Of a stretch of 64,000 nucleotides of DNA, positions 17,273 to 26,043 are shown piece after piece (the stretch's first letter is position 1; each line of letters starts with the position of its first letter). Origin of the DNA: Nocardia mexicana NBRC 108244 (GTDB lineage Bacteria; Actinomycetota; Actinomycetes; Mycobacteriales; Mycobacteriaceae). The DNA is taken from contig NZ_BDBV01000080.1 in the NCBI RefSeq assembly GCF_001613165.1, positions 33,812 to 97,811 on the forward strand, read 5' to 3'. The notes beneath the pieces were generated by a model. The model was given only the letters and a program-made list of their open reading frames with translations, was not told the origin of the DNA and made no database searches. The position numbers and the translations under genes were made by a program.

Positions 17273-18407
17273 TCATGGATCGATTCCGGAGTCGGGAGGA
17301 GGGGTCGTGTGTGGCGTGGTTGCGGGGGCGGCGTCATCGGGCCGCGATGTGCAGGCGGTGCCAGCGGGAAATACAGCGTCGATGGCCTGGCGGCCGGTGA
17401 CTGCGTCGTGGCGTGCGGAGGGATCGGACCAGGGCCCGTGGGTGTAGGCGCTGGCGATGCTGGTGTGACGCGCCGCGGTGTTGACCTTGATGACGGTGCG
17501 GGCGGGGCAGTACCGCGCCAGCGCCGACACGGTGCCGCCGGAGTCGCGGCCCGGGTCCCGAACGGCGATGATTGCGTGGGCGTCGTCGATCATCAACGCG
17601 TCGCGGGTGTCGAAATGCCCCCACGCGAACCGGTCGCCGACCACCACCACCCGTTCGGCGATTTCCCGGATGCGGGCGTGCTCGCGTTGCTGGGCGGAGG
17701 TGAATTTCGCGGTTTGTTCGGGAAACGGCTGGTAGGCCCATACCGCGAGGCCGGCGTCCTGGGCGGCTTGGGCCCACCAGGTGTCCGCGCCGGTCGCCAT
17801 TCCGGTGATCGCGATCGCGGTACCGTGTTCGGCGCGCAGCTTCAGCGCGAGTCGCCCCAGCTCGTCGCGGACCCATGATGCGGTGGCGGGGGTCGAATGC
17901 GTGTTCTCGATGACCGGTGACAGCGACGCGATGCCACCGTGTCGCTGGGTGGTCGAGGAGTTCGCCGCGGACGTGCATGAGGGTGCGGCCGAGCATGTTG
18001 CGACCTACGAGGGTGCTGGTGCCGGTGCGCTGGATGCGGCCCCAGTAGTCGTCGCCCCAGGTATTGCCTTCGATCAGCAGGCGGTCACCCGTGGCCGCCA
18101 ACCGTGCCGCCGGTTCGCTCCCGGCCGCGAATTTGGCGCGGACGACGTCGAGCATGATCCGCCGCTTGATCCGATCCCAGTCCTTGCGCAGCGGCACCCG
18201 GTGACCGAGCTGCTTCGCCTCCCAAGGGGTCGCCGCGTCGTTAATCCGCTGCGTCCAGACCGGGTCTGTGGCCTTGGCCGCTTGAAACGCGTGCTCAGCT
18301 GTCGGGAACCAGATCCCCTGATAGGCGACCGGGTCTGGGCTGAAGTTCGACAGGAATCGGTACTCGTCATCGAACCGATCGATGATCGTGTCAGGTGGTG
18401 CGGACAT
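17273..18407 (-). CDS. NADAR-SLOG fusion protein, frameshifted in a run of five C
   Basis: The N-terminal about 170 residues are a NADAR (YbiA-like) domain: FDDEYRFLSNFSP, FPTAEHAFQAAKA and EGNTWGDDYWG are hallmark blocks. NADAR proteins act on ADP-ribose-type N-glycosides, and some reverse DNA ADP-ribosylation. The frame then reads HRVAVTGHREHAFDP and breaks. In the +1 frame it continues ATASWVRDELGRLALKLRAE, ITGMATGADTWWAQAA, WAYQPFPEQTAKFT and IIAVRDPGRDSGGTV, a SLOG (DprA/LOG-like nucleotide-binding) domain. One surplus base in the five-G run at 17888-17892 (plus strand) explains the break. The start at 18407 has GGAGG close by. The end QAIDAVFPAG...SGIDP copies the tail of the paralogue cluster. 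Confidence 0.75.
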
Positions 18408-18628
18408 CACGCCTCCAGACGGGTGGGTGTAATGCCGCGCCGAGCTGCCGGGGCCGCCGCGCCCGGTGAGTCCGCAGCCGATGCCCGCAGGGCCGGTTGG
18501 CCCCGGTCTCGCCCACCGCGCGAAACCCCGGCGGCGCAGGACAATTCGCGACAAGCAGCGAGGAGCTGGGTTCATCGCTGGTCGTGTCGCCACGACTGCC
18601 GGGCGGATAGACTGTGCGGCACGTGAAT

Positions 18629-20383
18629 TCAGCCATGCCAATCCCCCGTGACCTCGGGTGTCGACATTGCGCCGGAAGGAGTGCCGGTGAGATGGCTGAA
18701 ACGCCGATTCGTATTGTGGATGTCGCTGGCCCGCTCCGACGGCGTGAACTCCATCCGGAACGGGATCCCCGGCTCCGCCGCCTCACCAGTTTTCAACAGG
18801 AAACAGCCCGTACCGGGCGGCACCTCATGCCCGCCGGCGTCGCCGGAGTGATCATCGGTGGGTGGCCGCGGTGCGGCCCAGGAGGTGAGCAGGAGGCGTT
18901 CGGTCTCGGTGATCGACACCGCGGCGCGCAGCCGGGTGACTTCTTCGGGCCCGACCGGGCCGAGGATCTTCGCGCGGGCGCGTTCGAAGAAGCCGAGCGC
19001 CTTGGCCATGGCGGCGGCGCTGTCGAACGCGGCGAGGTCTTTGATGGTGTGGCTGCACATGATCAGCCCGGTCCCGAGCCCGCGATTCAACCGGGTGAGG
19101 GCGTCGGTGCGGTCGACCATGAATTCTCCGGAACCCAGCACCCGCCAGATCTCATCCATCACCACCTCGAAATTGCGTGGTGGCGCCAGGCCAGCGTCGG
19201 CCAGCGCGTGTGCGGCGGCGATAGCGCCGAAACCCTCCGACCAGCACACCATCAACGCGGCAGCGAGGAGTTTGGTGTCCCCTTCGGGGATGCGCGAGAC
19301 ATCGACGCACACGGCGGGACTGTCGATGTCGAGGGGTGTGCTGGTGTGGCGGTCGAAGATCTCCCCCCACGGCCCTTCCACCAGCGCCCGCAGCGACCGG
19401 CGCAGCACCTTGGTGCTCGATCGGTAGGTGGCGGTGTCGTCTTCCTCCGCGAACCGCAGCAGTCGGTCGGCGCCGTCGGAGATCACCGCCAACAGGTCCG
19501 ACAGCCGCGGCGGATACTCGGGGGTGAATCCGCCTGTGGGGCCGTAGAGTTCACGCAGGCCGGCGGCGATGAGGGTTTCCTCGTAGTCCGCAACCCGCGA
19601 GCCGCGCACCAACTCGATGAGCCCGGCGACGATATTGACCTGCCCGGCTTCGATGCGGGCGCCGACCTGGCGACGCTGGTCGGGGTCGGTGAGCTCGTCG
19701 AGGACCGTACCGAGGGCGCCGACGGCGAGGGGGTTGATGCTGCCGTGTCCGTAGCCGAGGTCGACGACCTGCCCGCCGAGTTTCTCGACGAGGTCGCGGT
19801 AGTCGGGTTTGGTGTCACCCATGCACAGCACGGTGCGGCCGTTCGCCACCGCCCCCGTCACCAACCTTCGGATCAGGCTCGATTTGCCGAATCCGTTGAG
19901 CGCCAACACGAAACTGATGGGCGCGGTGATGAAACCGCGCAGAAACCACGAGGTTTGGTCGAAGTGCACCGGGGCGCCCGTGATGTAGTGGCTGCCGACC
20001 GGTGTCCCGACCACCGGCGCACTGGCACCGACCGCGAACGGCCACAACCCGGCCACCTGCACCGTGGTGCCCCGCCACTCCGGCATCGCCGCGATCACAC
20101 TCGCCCGGCCGCCGCCCGGCCCGGCGTACCCGCGGTCGGTCAACCGTGCAGTCGGTCGCTGGAAGCCGTCGCGCTGCCGGTCCTCGCTGCGCCGGGCCGC
20201 GTTCACACGCCGGTGATCATCGGCCGACAACCGCCACCGCGCCCGCACCCCACGCCAACCGCGTTGTCCCGCCGCCACTTCCAGGACCGCACGCGCTTCC
20301 GGCGTCAGGATCCGGATACCCGCCACCGTCGTGGTCGACGATGTTCTAGAGCGTCGAGGCATCGATATCTTGAACCCGTTCAC
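18629..20383 (-). CDS. VirB4-like secretion ATPase, 584 aa
   Basis: This is an energy-providing ATPase of the conjugative type IV system, cytoplasmic and membrane-associated. Walker A ALNGFGKSSL has Lys167; Walker B FEVVMDEIWRVL has Asp410-Glu411; LMVCWSEGFGAIA and GLGTGLIMCSHTIKDL are further VirB4/TraC-type blocks. The preceding GDTKPDYRDLVEKLGGQVVD is typical of the family in actinobacteria. At 584 aa it is shorter than classical VirB4 (about 800 aa) because the N-terminal region is carried by the partner SCO6880-like gene, whose stop overlaps this ATG by 4 nt. About 220 nt without a gene follow its stop. Confidence 0.9.
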   Translation of the reverse strand: MNGFKISMPRRSRTSSTTTVAGIRILTPEARAVLEVAAGQRGWRGVRARWRLSADDHRRVNAARRSEDRQRDGFQRPTARLTDRGYAGPGGGRASVIAAMPEWRGTTVQVAGLWPFAVGASAPVVGTPVGSHYITGAPVHFDQTSWFLRGFITAPISFVLALNGFGKSSLIRRLVTGAVANGRTVLCMGDTKPDYRDLVEKLGGQVVDLGYGHGSINPLAVGALGTVLDELTDPDQRRQVGARIEAGQVNIVAGLIELVRGSRVADYEETLIAAGLRELYGPTGGFTPEYPPRLSDLLAVISDGADRLLRFAEEDDTATYRSSTKVLRRSLRALVEGPWGEIFDRHTSTPLDIDSPAVCVDVSRIPEGDTKLLAAALMVCWSEGFGAIAAAHALADAGLAPPRNFEVVMDEIWRVLGSGEFMVDRTDALTRLNRGLGTGLIMCSHTIKDLAAFDSAAAMAKALGFFERARAKILGPVGPEEVTRLRAAVSITETERLLLTSWAAPRPPTDDHSGDAGGHEVPPGTGCFLLKTGEAAEPGIPFRMEFTPSERASDIHNTNRRFSHLTGTPSGAMSTPEVTGDWHG

Positions 20384-21852
20384 GACGACACCCGTTTCGA
20401 GATCGAAGTGTGCTCGGGCAGCACTAGCCCGATGCCCAGCGATCCGGCGAAGCTCGCGGCCTGGGTGCCGTAACAGCGGCGCAAGCTCAACCGAGACGCC
20501 GCGCTCATGGCTTTGACCGACGCTTCGATACCGGGCATGTCGGCATCGAGCCGGTCGGTGATGGTGACCAGCACCCCGAACCGGGTCAACCCGGCGCCGC
20601 GGGCCTGTTCATGGCGGGCGGCGCGGGTGTTGTCGACCCGGATCGACGCCGCGGCCGAGGCGATGCCGCGCTCGGTCTGCTCAGCCGCGAGGGCGTCGCG
20701 GTAATCGGAGTCGACGATGTCGGTCGCCTCCGCCGCCGAATGCAACCGGTACACGATCGCGACCCGTTTCCGAGGCACATCCGGGCGGGGCCGCACCAGC
20801 TCCTCCAGCACCGTCTCCAGCACCGCGCCGCGCGGGGGTGCGTCCATCTCCCAGGTGATCGACCGCGCCCCGTCATGGGTGTAGTGGTCCCAGCGCTCGT
20901 CGTGCGCGACCGGGCCGACGGTGTCCCACGACTGCGTCCGGACAATGCCGCGGGCGGCGGCCTCGACGTCGCGTTGGGCGGCCAGGTCGTAGCGAGACCG
21001 CACCAATCCGAGCACTTCCCACGCCTCGAGCGGTGCGGCGGGCAGCCCGGCGCGGGCGAGCTGGGACAGCACGCCCTGCAGGCGTTGCCCGATCTCGCGG
21101 GCCTGCTCGGCAATATCGCGGCGCACGCGGCCTTTGCCCAGTGCCCGGTAGGTGATCGCGATCCGCGCTTCCACGCGGACACCGATGCCGCCGATATCGG
21201 TCGCGGCCTCCCGCATCACCCGCTGCGCGAATTCCGGTGCATCCGAGCGGATCAGGCGCGCGACCTCGCGGCGTTGTTTGAGCTGGGTTTCGACCACGGT
21301 GTCGAGCACCGAGGTCACCGCGACCACATCCCCGCCCCGCGACTGGGAGGCGAGGAATTGGCCGTAGTCCTCCACCCAGGCGTCGATCTGCGCCTGATCC
21401 ACCAGCTCCTTGCCGCGCGGCAGCACGCGCACGATCACGGTGTAGTGGTCAGTCCGGCGCACGTGCACTATCGCGAACCGTTTGCCACCCGGCGTCTCGT
21501 ACTCGGCTATCTGTGAATCGGCCAGCAGCCCCGGCAATCGCGCCATCCCCGGAATACGGGAGAACCGGCCCGCCCGATACGTATGCTCACCCCGCGCACG
21601 CGCCAGGACGAACTGGGCGCGCAACACCACGTACTCCCATCCCGTGCGGCCGCCCACGCTCACGGCCAGTGGCGTGAAAACTACTGCCGCACAAGCGATC
21701 GCCACACCAGTGGTCGACAGCGACCGCGTGAGCAGGAACGTGAGCATCACCGCCACGATCAGCGTGAGCCCGAACATCGACACGCCCCAGGTGAGGCCGA
21801 AGAACCCAGCCGAGCGCGGCTGTTCCCACCGCCCGTACATGCGTGTCGTCAT
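20380..21852 (-). CDS. SCO6880-like conjugation protein with PrgI-like membrane part, 490 aa
   Basis: The start MTTRMYGRW at 21852 overlaps the TrbL-like stop. Two adjacent hydrophobic helices (FGLTLIVAVMLTFLLTRSL and GVAIACAAVVFTPLAVSVGG) are followed by a long cytoplasmic region (residues about 85-490) beginning GWEYVVLRAQFVLARARGE. This is the layout of the actinobacterial SCO6880 family, which is found next to VirB4-type ATPases and is equivalent to the PrgI/VirB3 plus VirB4 N-terminal part. Repeated arginine-rich helices and SAASRLSLRRCYGTQAASFA near the C-terminus are family-like. The call rests on architecture and context. Confidence 0.8.
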   Translation of the reverse strand: MTTRMYGRWEQPRSAGFFGLTWGVSMFGLTLIVAVMLTFLLTRSLSTTGVAIACAAVVFTPLAVSVGGRTGWEYVVLRAQFVLARARGEHTYRAGRFSRIPGMARLPGLLADSQIAEYETPGGKRFAIVHVRRTDHYTVIVRVLPRGKELVDQAQIDAWVEDYGQFLASQSRGGDVVAVTSVLDTVVETQLKQRREVARLIRSDAPEFAQRVMREAATDIGGIGVRVEARIAITYRALGKGRVRRDIAEQAREIGQRLQGVLSQLARAGLPAAPLEAWEVLGLVRSRYDLAAQRDVEAAARGIVRTQSWDTVGPVAHDERWDHYTHDGARSITWEMDAPPRGAVLETVLEELVRPRPDVPRKRVAIVYRLHSAAEATDIVDSDYRDALAAEQTERGIASAAASIRVDNTRAARHEQARGAGLTRFGVLVTITDRLDADMPGIEASVKAMSAASRLSLRRCYGTQAASFAGSLGIGLVLPEHTSISKRVSS

Positions 21853-23324
21853 CGCCGGACCTCCAGCGGCCCCGGCGTATCCGGGTCCCACCCGGCCGCG
21901 CTGGTGTCACGCACCTGACTGCCGGACGACGAGGTTGCCTGCTGCACAGTGTTTTTCGCTGCGCGCGCCCCACCGACAGCCGCGCCGAGCAGCGCACCCG
22001 CCCCGCCGGCCGCCGCAGCACCACCGCTAGCAGCGGCGCCGCCTGCGAACTTCCCGGTCCCGGCCTGCCGACCTGCGCCGGAACCGGCTGGCCCGGCAGC
22101 TGAACCACGACTTCCGCCACCGGACGGCGCCGACCCTCCACCGCCAGGGCTGCTTCCGCCGGAGCCGCCCGGCATCGGCCTGCCCCCGCCACCAGATGCT
22201 CCGGACGGCGAGGGAGGCGGTGGCGCGGCACCGTTGGGAGCGCTCTCACCCTCACTGACTTTGCGGGCATTCGGGCGCTCGCTCCCGCGCCCGCCGGTGG
22301 AACCCATCGCAAGTCCGAGTGCGCCACCGGCGAAGGTTCCTGCCGCGCCGCCGCCTCCGCCGAGGGTGGCGACCGCGGGTGCGATCAGCCGCATCAAGGC
22401 CGGGAGCACGATCGTCACCGAAACCAGCAGGATCATTCCCAGCAGCACCAGCTGAGGGTCCTGCTGCTCGCCGTCGGTTCCGGCCGCCGTGAACGCGATC
22501 GCATACACCAACGCGCCGACCGGTTTCCACAGCACGAATGCCAGCGACCACGCCAGCATCTTCTTGAATGCCTGTGACCCCGGCCCCGTCCCCGCGGCCG
22601 CGGCTGCCATCGGAATCGCGGCCACCACCAGCACCAGCACGGCTTGGCGTATCACCAGCATCACCAGCTGGATCAGCAGGCTGATGATCCCGACAAGCGC
22701 GATCACAAGTAGCAGGCCGGTTCCCAGCCCGTTGTCGTGCTGGAGTTCGTAATTGACGAGACGTGACAATGCGCTGCTGAGGTCGCCGCGCGTAGCGTCG
22801 AAAACCACCCACTCGGAGAATTCGTCCCCGGCCTTGGTGCCGGTGGTGATCACGACGGCGAACAGCATCGACGCGAACACTGCGCGTGCGAAGATCAAGA
22901 ATGATTCTTGTGCCTCCCCGGCCAGTCCGCCGCGTTTCGCCAGCGCTAAGCGTGCCGCGGCGAACAAGATTCCCGCGATCATCAGCAGGATTTGAAGGCC
23001 GCTGGTGTAGTCGCGGATCGACGCCAGCACCGGCCCCGGCTCGGCGCCCGACGCCAACTCAGGTGACGGCAGCTTCACCCACCAGGAGATGGCCATCCTG
23101 ATTGCACTTGCCAGTCCGTCGCTGAGTGTCTTGACTAGGTCGTCGATGGCCGAGTTGGCGGCCTTGTCGACGGCGTAGCCTCCGAGTTCACCGAATTGCC
23201 GGTATTGGCAGACGGTTCCGGCGGCGCCAGGGAGGTCGCACACGGCGTCGGGGATTTGTGTGCGGACCTCCCCCGTACCGGGTCCGGCTTGGGCGAGACC
23301 GAGAATCGGTGCGAAGGTGGTCAC
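21849..23324 (-). CDS. TrbL/VirB6-like channel protein, 491 aa
   Basis: An integral membrane component of the transfer channel. The GTG at 23324 (VTTFAPILG) has AAGGAATCGAA before it and overlaps the preceding stop by 4 nt. About six hydrophobic helices lie at residues 90-310, including LLVIALVGIISLLIQLVMLV and VLVVAAIPMAAAAAG. The last about 170 residues are extremely rich in Gly, Ser, Ala and Pro, as in many actinobacterial TrbL-like proteins. Two Cys in the N-terminal external segment (VCDLPG, VCQYR) could form a disulfide. Its place between the anchored accessory gene and the SCO6880-like gene is canonical. Confidence 0.85.
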   Translation of the reverse strand: MTTFAPILGLAQAGPGTGEVRTQIPDAVCDLPGAAGTVCQYRQFGELGGYAVDKAANSAIDDLVKTLSDGLASAIRMAISWWVKLPSPELASGAEPGPVLASIRDYTSGLQILLMIAGILFAAARLALAKRGGLAGEAQESFLIFARAVFASMLFAVVITTGTKAGDEFSEWVVFDATRGDLSSALSRLVNYELQHDNGLGTGLLLVIALVGIISLLIQLVMLVIRQAVLVLVVAAIPMAAAAAGTGPGSQAFKKMLAWSLAFVLWKPVGALVYAIAFTAAGTDGEQQDPQLVLLGMILLVSVTIVLPALMRLIAPAVATLGGGGGAAGTFAGGALGLAMGSTGGRGSERPNARKVSEGESAPNGAAPPPPSPSGASGGGGRPMPGGSGGSSPGGGGSAPSGGGSRGSAAGPAGSGAGRQAGTGKFAGGAAASGGAAAAGGAGALLGAAVGGARAAKNTVQQATSSSGSQVRDTSAAGWDPDTPGPLEVRR

Positions 23325-24109
23325 TTCGATTCCTTCCACTGTCCGAATCCGCTGAGGGCCGGGACCCGAGTGCCGGGCTGCCACAAGGCGCCGACGTCGT
23401 CAGGGACGCGGACGCGCCAGTCGCCGTCGCTGTAGGCCATGGGCCAGGTCGAGTAGGCCCAGCCGTCGTCCGCGCGCACGGCGATCTGCACGACGGCGAA
23501 GTCGGGCCGGTAGCCGGGGAGTACTCGGATGCCGTCGGGGACGGTGACGTAGCGGCCCGCGTCCGGGGTGGTGTGGCGGCTGCGCGCGAATCGGTCGAGC
23601 AACGTCTGCCCGCCACCGAGGTAGCGTTCGCGCACCACCGCCTGCCAGATGCCGTCAGGGGCAACGACTGCGCGGGCGATCGCGTCACATGCGGCCAGCG
23701 CCGCTCCTTGCGGCGTGTTGGCGAACCCGGAGGCGATGCCGTCGCGAACGTGTTCGGGCCCGTCGCTGCGCGAGACCGGCAGTGCCGCGCCGCCCCAGCC
23801 GCTTTGCCACTGCAGCCCTGCGGGTGCGGCGGTGAGATAGTCGGCTCGTCCTGGATCGGGCCGCGTGGCCGAGTCCTGCGGCAGCGCTTGGCCGGCGGGG
23901 TCGGGCGGGATGTCGAGCCGGTTGCCGAACAGGTCCACCGTGGGCGCGCGATACGGCGTCACCGGTGCTGGTGCGGCGACTGTGGCGGTGGTGGCCGGTG
24001 TGGGCGCGGTGGTTTTGTCGGCTGGGGGGGTGAGGGTCAGCACGAGTACGGCGATAATCACGGCGCTGACGCCGAGAGCGAGGATGAGGAGCAGGCGGCG
24101 GCTGGTCAC
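23321..24109 (-). CDS. Membrane-anchored transfer-complex protein, 262 aa
   Basis: One N-terminal transmembrane helix (LLLILALGVSAVIIAVLVLT) is followed by a Thr/Pro-rich linker and a globular outer domain. The block ASGFANTPQGAALAACDAIA with VAPDGIWQAVV matches ATGFDHNPVGAALAAIHATV with VATDTQWPVI in the neighbouring lipoprotein, so the two are paralogues with different membrane anchors. Later YSTWPMAYSDGDWRVRVPDD suits a beta-rich domain. It is probably a structural accessory of the channel, comparable in position to VirB8-type proteins; homology to VirB8 itself is not demonstrated. The stop overlaps the TrbL-like GTG. Confidence 0.7.
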   Translation of the reverse strand: MTSRRLLLILALGVSAVIIAVLVLTLTPPADKTTAPTPATTATVAAPAPVTPYRAPTVDLFGNRLDIPPDPAGQALPQDSATRPDPGRADYLTAAPAGLQWQSGWGGAALPVSRSDGPEHVRDGIASGFANTPQGAALAACDAIARAVVAPDGIWQAVVRERYLGGGQTLLDRFARSRHTTPDAGRYVTVPDGIRVLPGYRPDFAVVQIAVRADDGWAYSTWPMAYSDGDWRVRVPDDVGALWQPGTRVPALSGFGQWKESK

Positions 24110-24125
24110 GGTATCGGCCTCCAGG

Positions 24126-24761
24126 TCATCGCATCGGGAGCGTGATCAGGTCCGCGGGCAGCGACAGCAGTGTGGACACGGCGGGGGCGCGGGGCTGGTC
24201 GGGGACGAGAAGTTTCCAGTCCTCGCTCTGCCAGACCACGGTGGCGGTGTTGCGGGTCAGCGAGGTGTCGGGTTGCAGTGTGTAGATGGCGATGTCGGTG
24301 CGGTCGGGGGTGTAGCTGGTGACCTGATAGCCGAGCACCTTCGGGACGACTGCTGCGGGTTCGGTGATGGAGAGTTGGGCGCGGGCGAGGGCCCAGGTGT
24401 CGCGGCCGGGTCCGGGGGCGAGCATCTGCTGTCCGATCACCGGCCACTGGGTGTCGGTAGCTACCGACATGCGGACGGTGGCGTGGATAGCGGCCAAGGC
24501 CGCACCGACCGGGTTGTGGTCGAATCCTGTTGCTGCGGGCCCGTTCTGCTGGTGCGGTCCTTGATCGGCGACCGGCAGCAATATGCCCTGGAACCCCGTG
24601 CTTTTCAGGTTGGTCGGCGCGTCGTGCACGTCTGCGGTGTCGACCGCTACCTGCGGGGCACCGGGGTCGTCGCTGCTGCCGCACCCGGCGAGTGCGGACA
24701 GCCCGATGACTCCGACGGCCAGTACCGCCGTCGTGGCTGTTGCCGGTGTTGGGTGTTTCAC
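24126..24761 (-). CDS. Transfer-complex lipoprotein, 211 aa
   Basis: The GTG start at 24761 has GGAGACACC before it and creates a lipoprotein signal with lipobox SALAGC (VLAVGVIGLSALAGC). A longer reading upstream is Pro/Ser junk. The mature domain contains TGFDHNPVGAALAAIHATV, the block shared with the 262-aa anchored protein, and ends with TATVVWQSEDWKLLVPDQP and a hydrophobic tail. It is probably an envelope-side partner of its paralogue. It lies 16 nt before that gene and 25 nt after the small membrane protein, in one operon. Confidence 0.75.
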   Translation of the reverse strand: MKHPTPATATTAVLAVGVIGLSALAGCGSSDDPGAPQVAVDTADVHDAPTNLKSTGFQGILLPVADQGPHQQNGPAATGFDHNPVGAALAAIHATVRMSVATDTQWPVIGQQMLAPGPGRDTWALARAQLSITEPAAVVPKVLGYQVTSYTPDRTDIAIYTLQPDTSLTRNTATVVWQSEDWKLLVPDQPRAPAVSTLLSLPADLITLPMR

Positions 24762-24786
24762 GGTGTCTCCGAACGGGTTTCGTGTG

Positions 24787-25020
24787 TCAGCGGGTGGGGA
24801 TGAGGGCGGCGGCGATGCCGCTGGCGGAGCCGACGAGAACGGCTCCGGCGAGGGAGGCGGCAATGCCTTCGATGGCTTCGTCGCGGTACAGGCGCACGGC
24901 GAGCAGGCCGGCGACCCAGATCGCGCGGGCGATGCACAGCAGCAGCACCAGCCAGGCCAGCCACCCCAGCAGGTGGATCAGCGGGCCGGTCACGTCGGCG
25001 GGCAGCGGTTTCGCGATCAC
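24787..25020 (-). CDS. VirB2-like small membrane protein, 77 aa
   Basis: A GTG start at 25020 overlaps the hydrolase stop (GTGA). Two hydrophobic helices are separated by a short charged turn: LLGWLAWLVLLLCIARAIW, RLYRDEAIEG, then SLAGAVLVGSASGIAA. This is the layout of VirB2/TrbC-type pilin-like subunits without a long signal peptide. It closely parallels the 97-aa protein at 26044-26337 (both have LI, four residues, then WLAW), so the operon probably encodes two related subunits. The gene is too short for confident family assignment; the membrane topology is clear. Confidence 0.6.
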   Translation of the reverse strand: MIAKPLPADVTGPLIHLLGWLAWLVLLLCIARAIWVAGLLAVRLYRDEAIEGIAASLAGAVLVGSASGIAAALIPTR

Positions 25021-25958
25021 GACGGGCCTTCCAACCAGCCGTGCGCCGTGTCGGTGGCGGTGCGGTGTGGCGGTTCGCGTTGGTCGGCGCGGTAGGCGAT
25101 GTCGAGGGCGGCGACGATGGTGTCGGTGACGCGGTGGGGGTCGGTGCGGGGCAGGGAATGTCCGGCGGCAGGGACGATTTCGTAGTCCGACCACAGCTTG
25201 TCCGCCAGCCGCACCGCCTGCTCCGGCGGTACTGCTGGGTCGCGTTCGCCGGCCAGTACGAATGTCGGTGTACCGCGGAGGCTGTGCGCGGCGTTGGTGT
25301 CGAGGGAGAACGCGCGGTAGGCGGCGAGGATGTCGGCGGTGACACGCGGGTTGGTGGGCCGGGTCCCGGTGGCCAGGTGGGTTTTGGGTCCGTGTCGGTG
25401 GCTGGCGCGGCGGAAGCGGCGTTCCAGGATGGCGGTGCCCGCGGCGGCGAGAGGGTCGAGGCGGGTGTGCCGTAGCCGATGCAACTGGTGTGGCCAGGCG
25501 CGAAAGTGTGCGGGAAGTCTGGGGAACGAGGGGAATTCGGCGGCGGCGTTGATCAGTACCAGTCCGGACAGGGCGGTAGCGCGGGCGTGGTGGCGGGTGG
25601 CGTAGGCCTGGGCGATCAGTGCTCCGGCCGAGTGGGCGACCAGCACGACCGCGCCGGTGGCGTGGGTGAGGACGATGTCGAGGTCGTCGGCGAGACGGTC
25701 CATCGTGGTGGCGGTGGTGCGCGGTGGGTGGCCGGAGTCGCCGTGGCCGCGGTGGTCGTAGGTGATCTGGGTGATGGCGCCGTCGAGGCGGTCGTGCAGC
25801 CGGGTAGTGACCGGTGCCCAGTAGTGACGGTCACAGAACAAGCCGTGGATATAGACGACGGTGGCGGCGGCGGCCGTGGGTGGGCCGGTGCGGGTCGCGG
25901 CCAGCCGCACGCCGTCGGTGGCGGGGATGGTGAGCACGCAGGCATCGGATCTGGTCAT
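25017..25958 (-). CDS. Alpha/beta hydrolase, 313 aa
   Basis: A cytoplasmic serine hydrolase of the alpha/beta fold. The oxyanion-region motif YIHGLFCDRHYW, the TYDHRGHGDSGHP block, nucleophile elbow VAHSAGAL (Ala replaces the first Gly of GxSxG), acid in VLAGERDPAVPPEQ and catalytic His in PAAGHSLPRTDPHRV are all present. The substrate is not predictable. The start MTRSDACV at 25958 has AAGGA 10 nt upstream; an earlier ATG at 25991 lacks a site. It is unusual inside a secretion operon, between two VirB2-like genes, and is coupled to the downstream one by a GTGA overlap. Confidence 0.85.
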   Translation of the reverse strand: MTRSDACVLTIPATDGVRLAATRTGPPTAAAATVVYIHGLFCDRHYWAPVTTRLHDRLDGAITQITYDHRGHGDSGHPPRTTATTMDRLADDLDIVLTHATGAVVLVAHSAGALIAQAYATRHHARATALSGLVLINAAAEFPSFPRLPAHFRAWPHQLHRLRHTRLDPLAAAGTAILERRFRRASHRHGPKTHLATGTRPTNPRVTADILAAYRAFSLDTNAAHSLRGTPTFVLAGERDPAVPPEQAVRLADKLWSDYEIVPAAGHSLPRTDPHRVTDTIVAALDIAYRADQREPPHRTATDTAHGWLEGPS

Positions 25959-26043
25959 CGGGGCGAAGTCCTTGCATGAATCGGAATGCACCGGAATGCG
26001 GCGCGGGGAGCGAGAAGCCTTGTCAGGCTTTGGATGTGGGCAG

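Noticed and set aside
17273..18407. Programmed frameshifting in the NADAR-SLOG gene
   Set aside because: There is no slippery heptamer or strong downstream structure that I can identify; simple mutation or sequence error at the C run is more likely.
18614..20473. A 619-codon open frame on the plus strand
   Set aside because: It mirrors the VirB4-like ATPase, whose Walker motifs fix the true strand.
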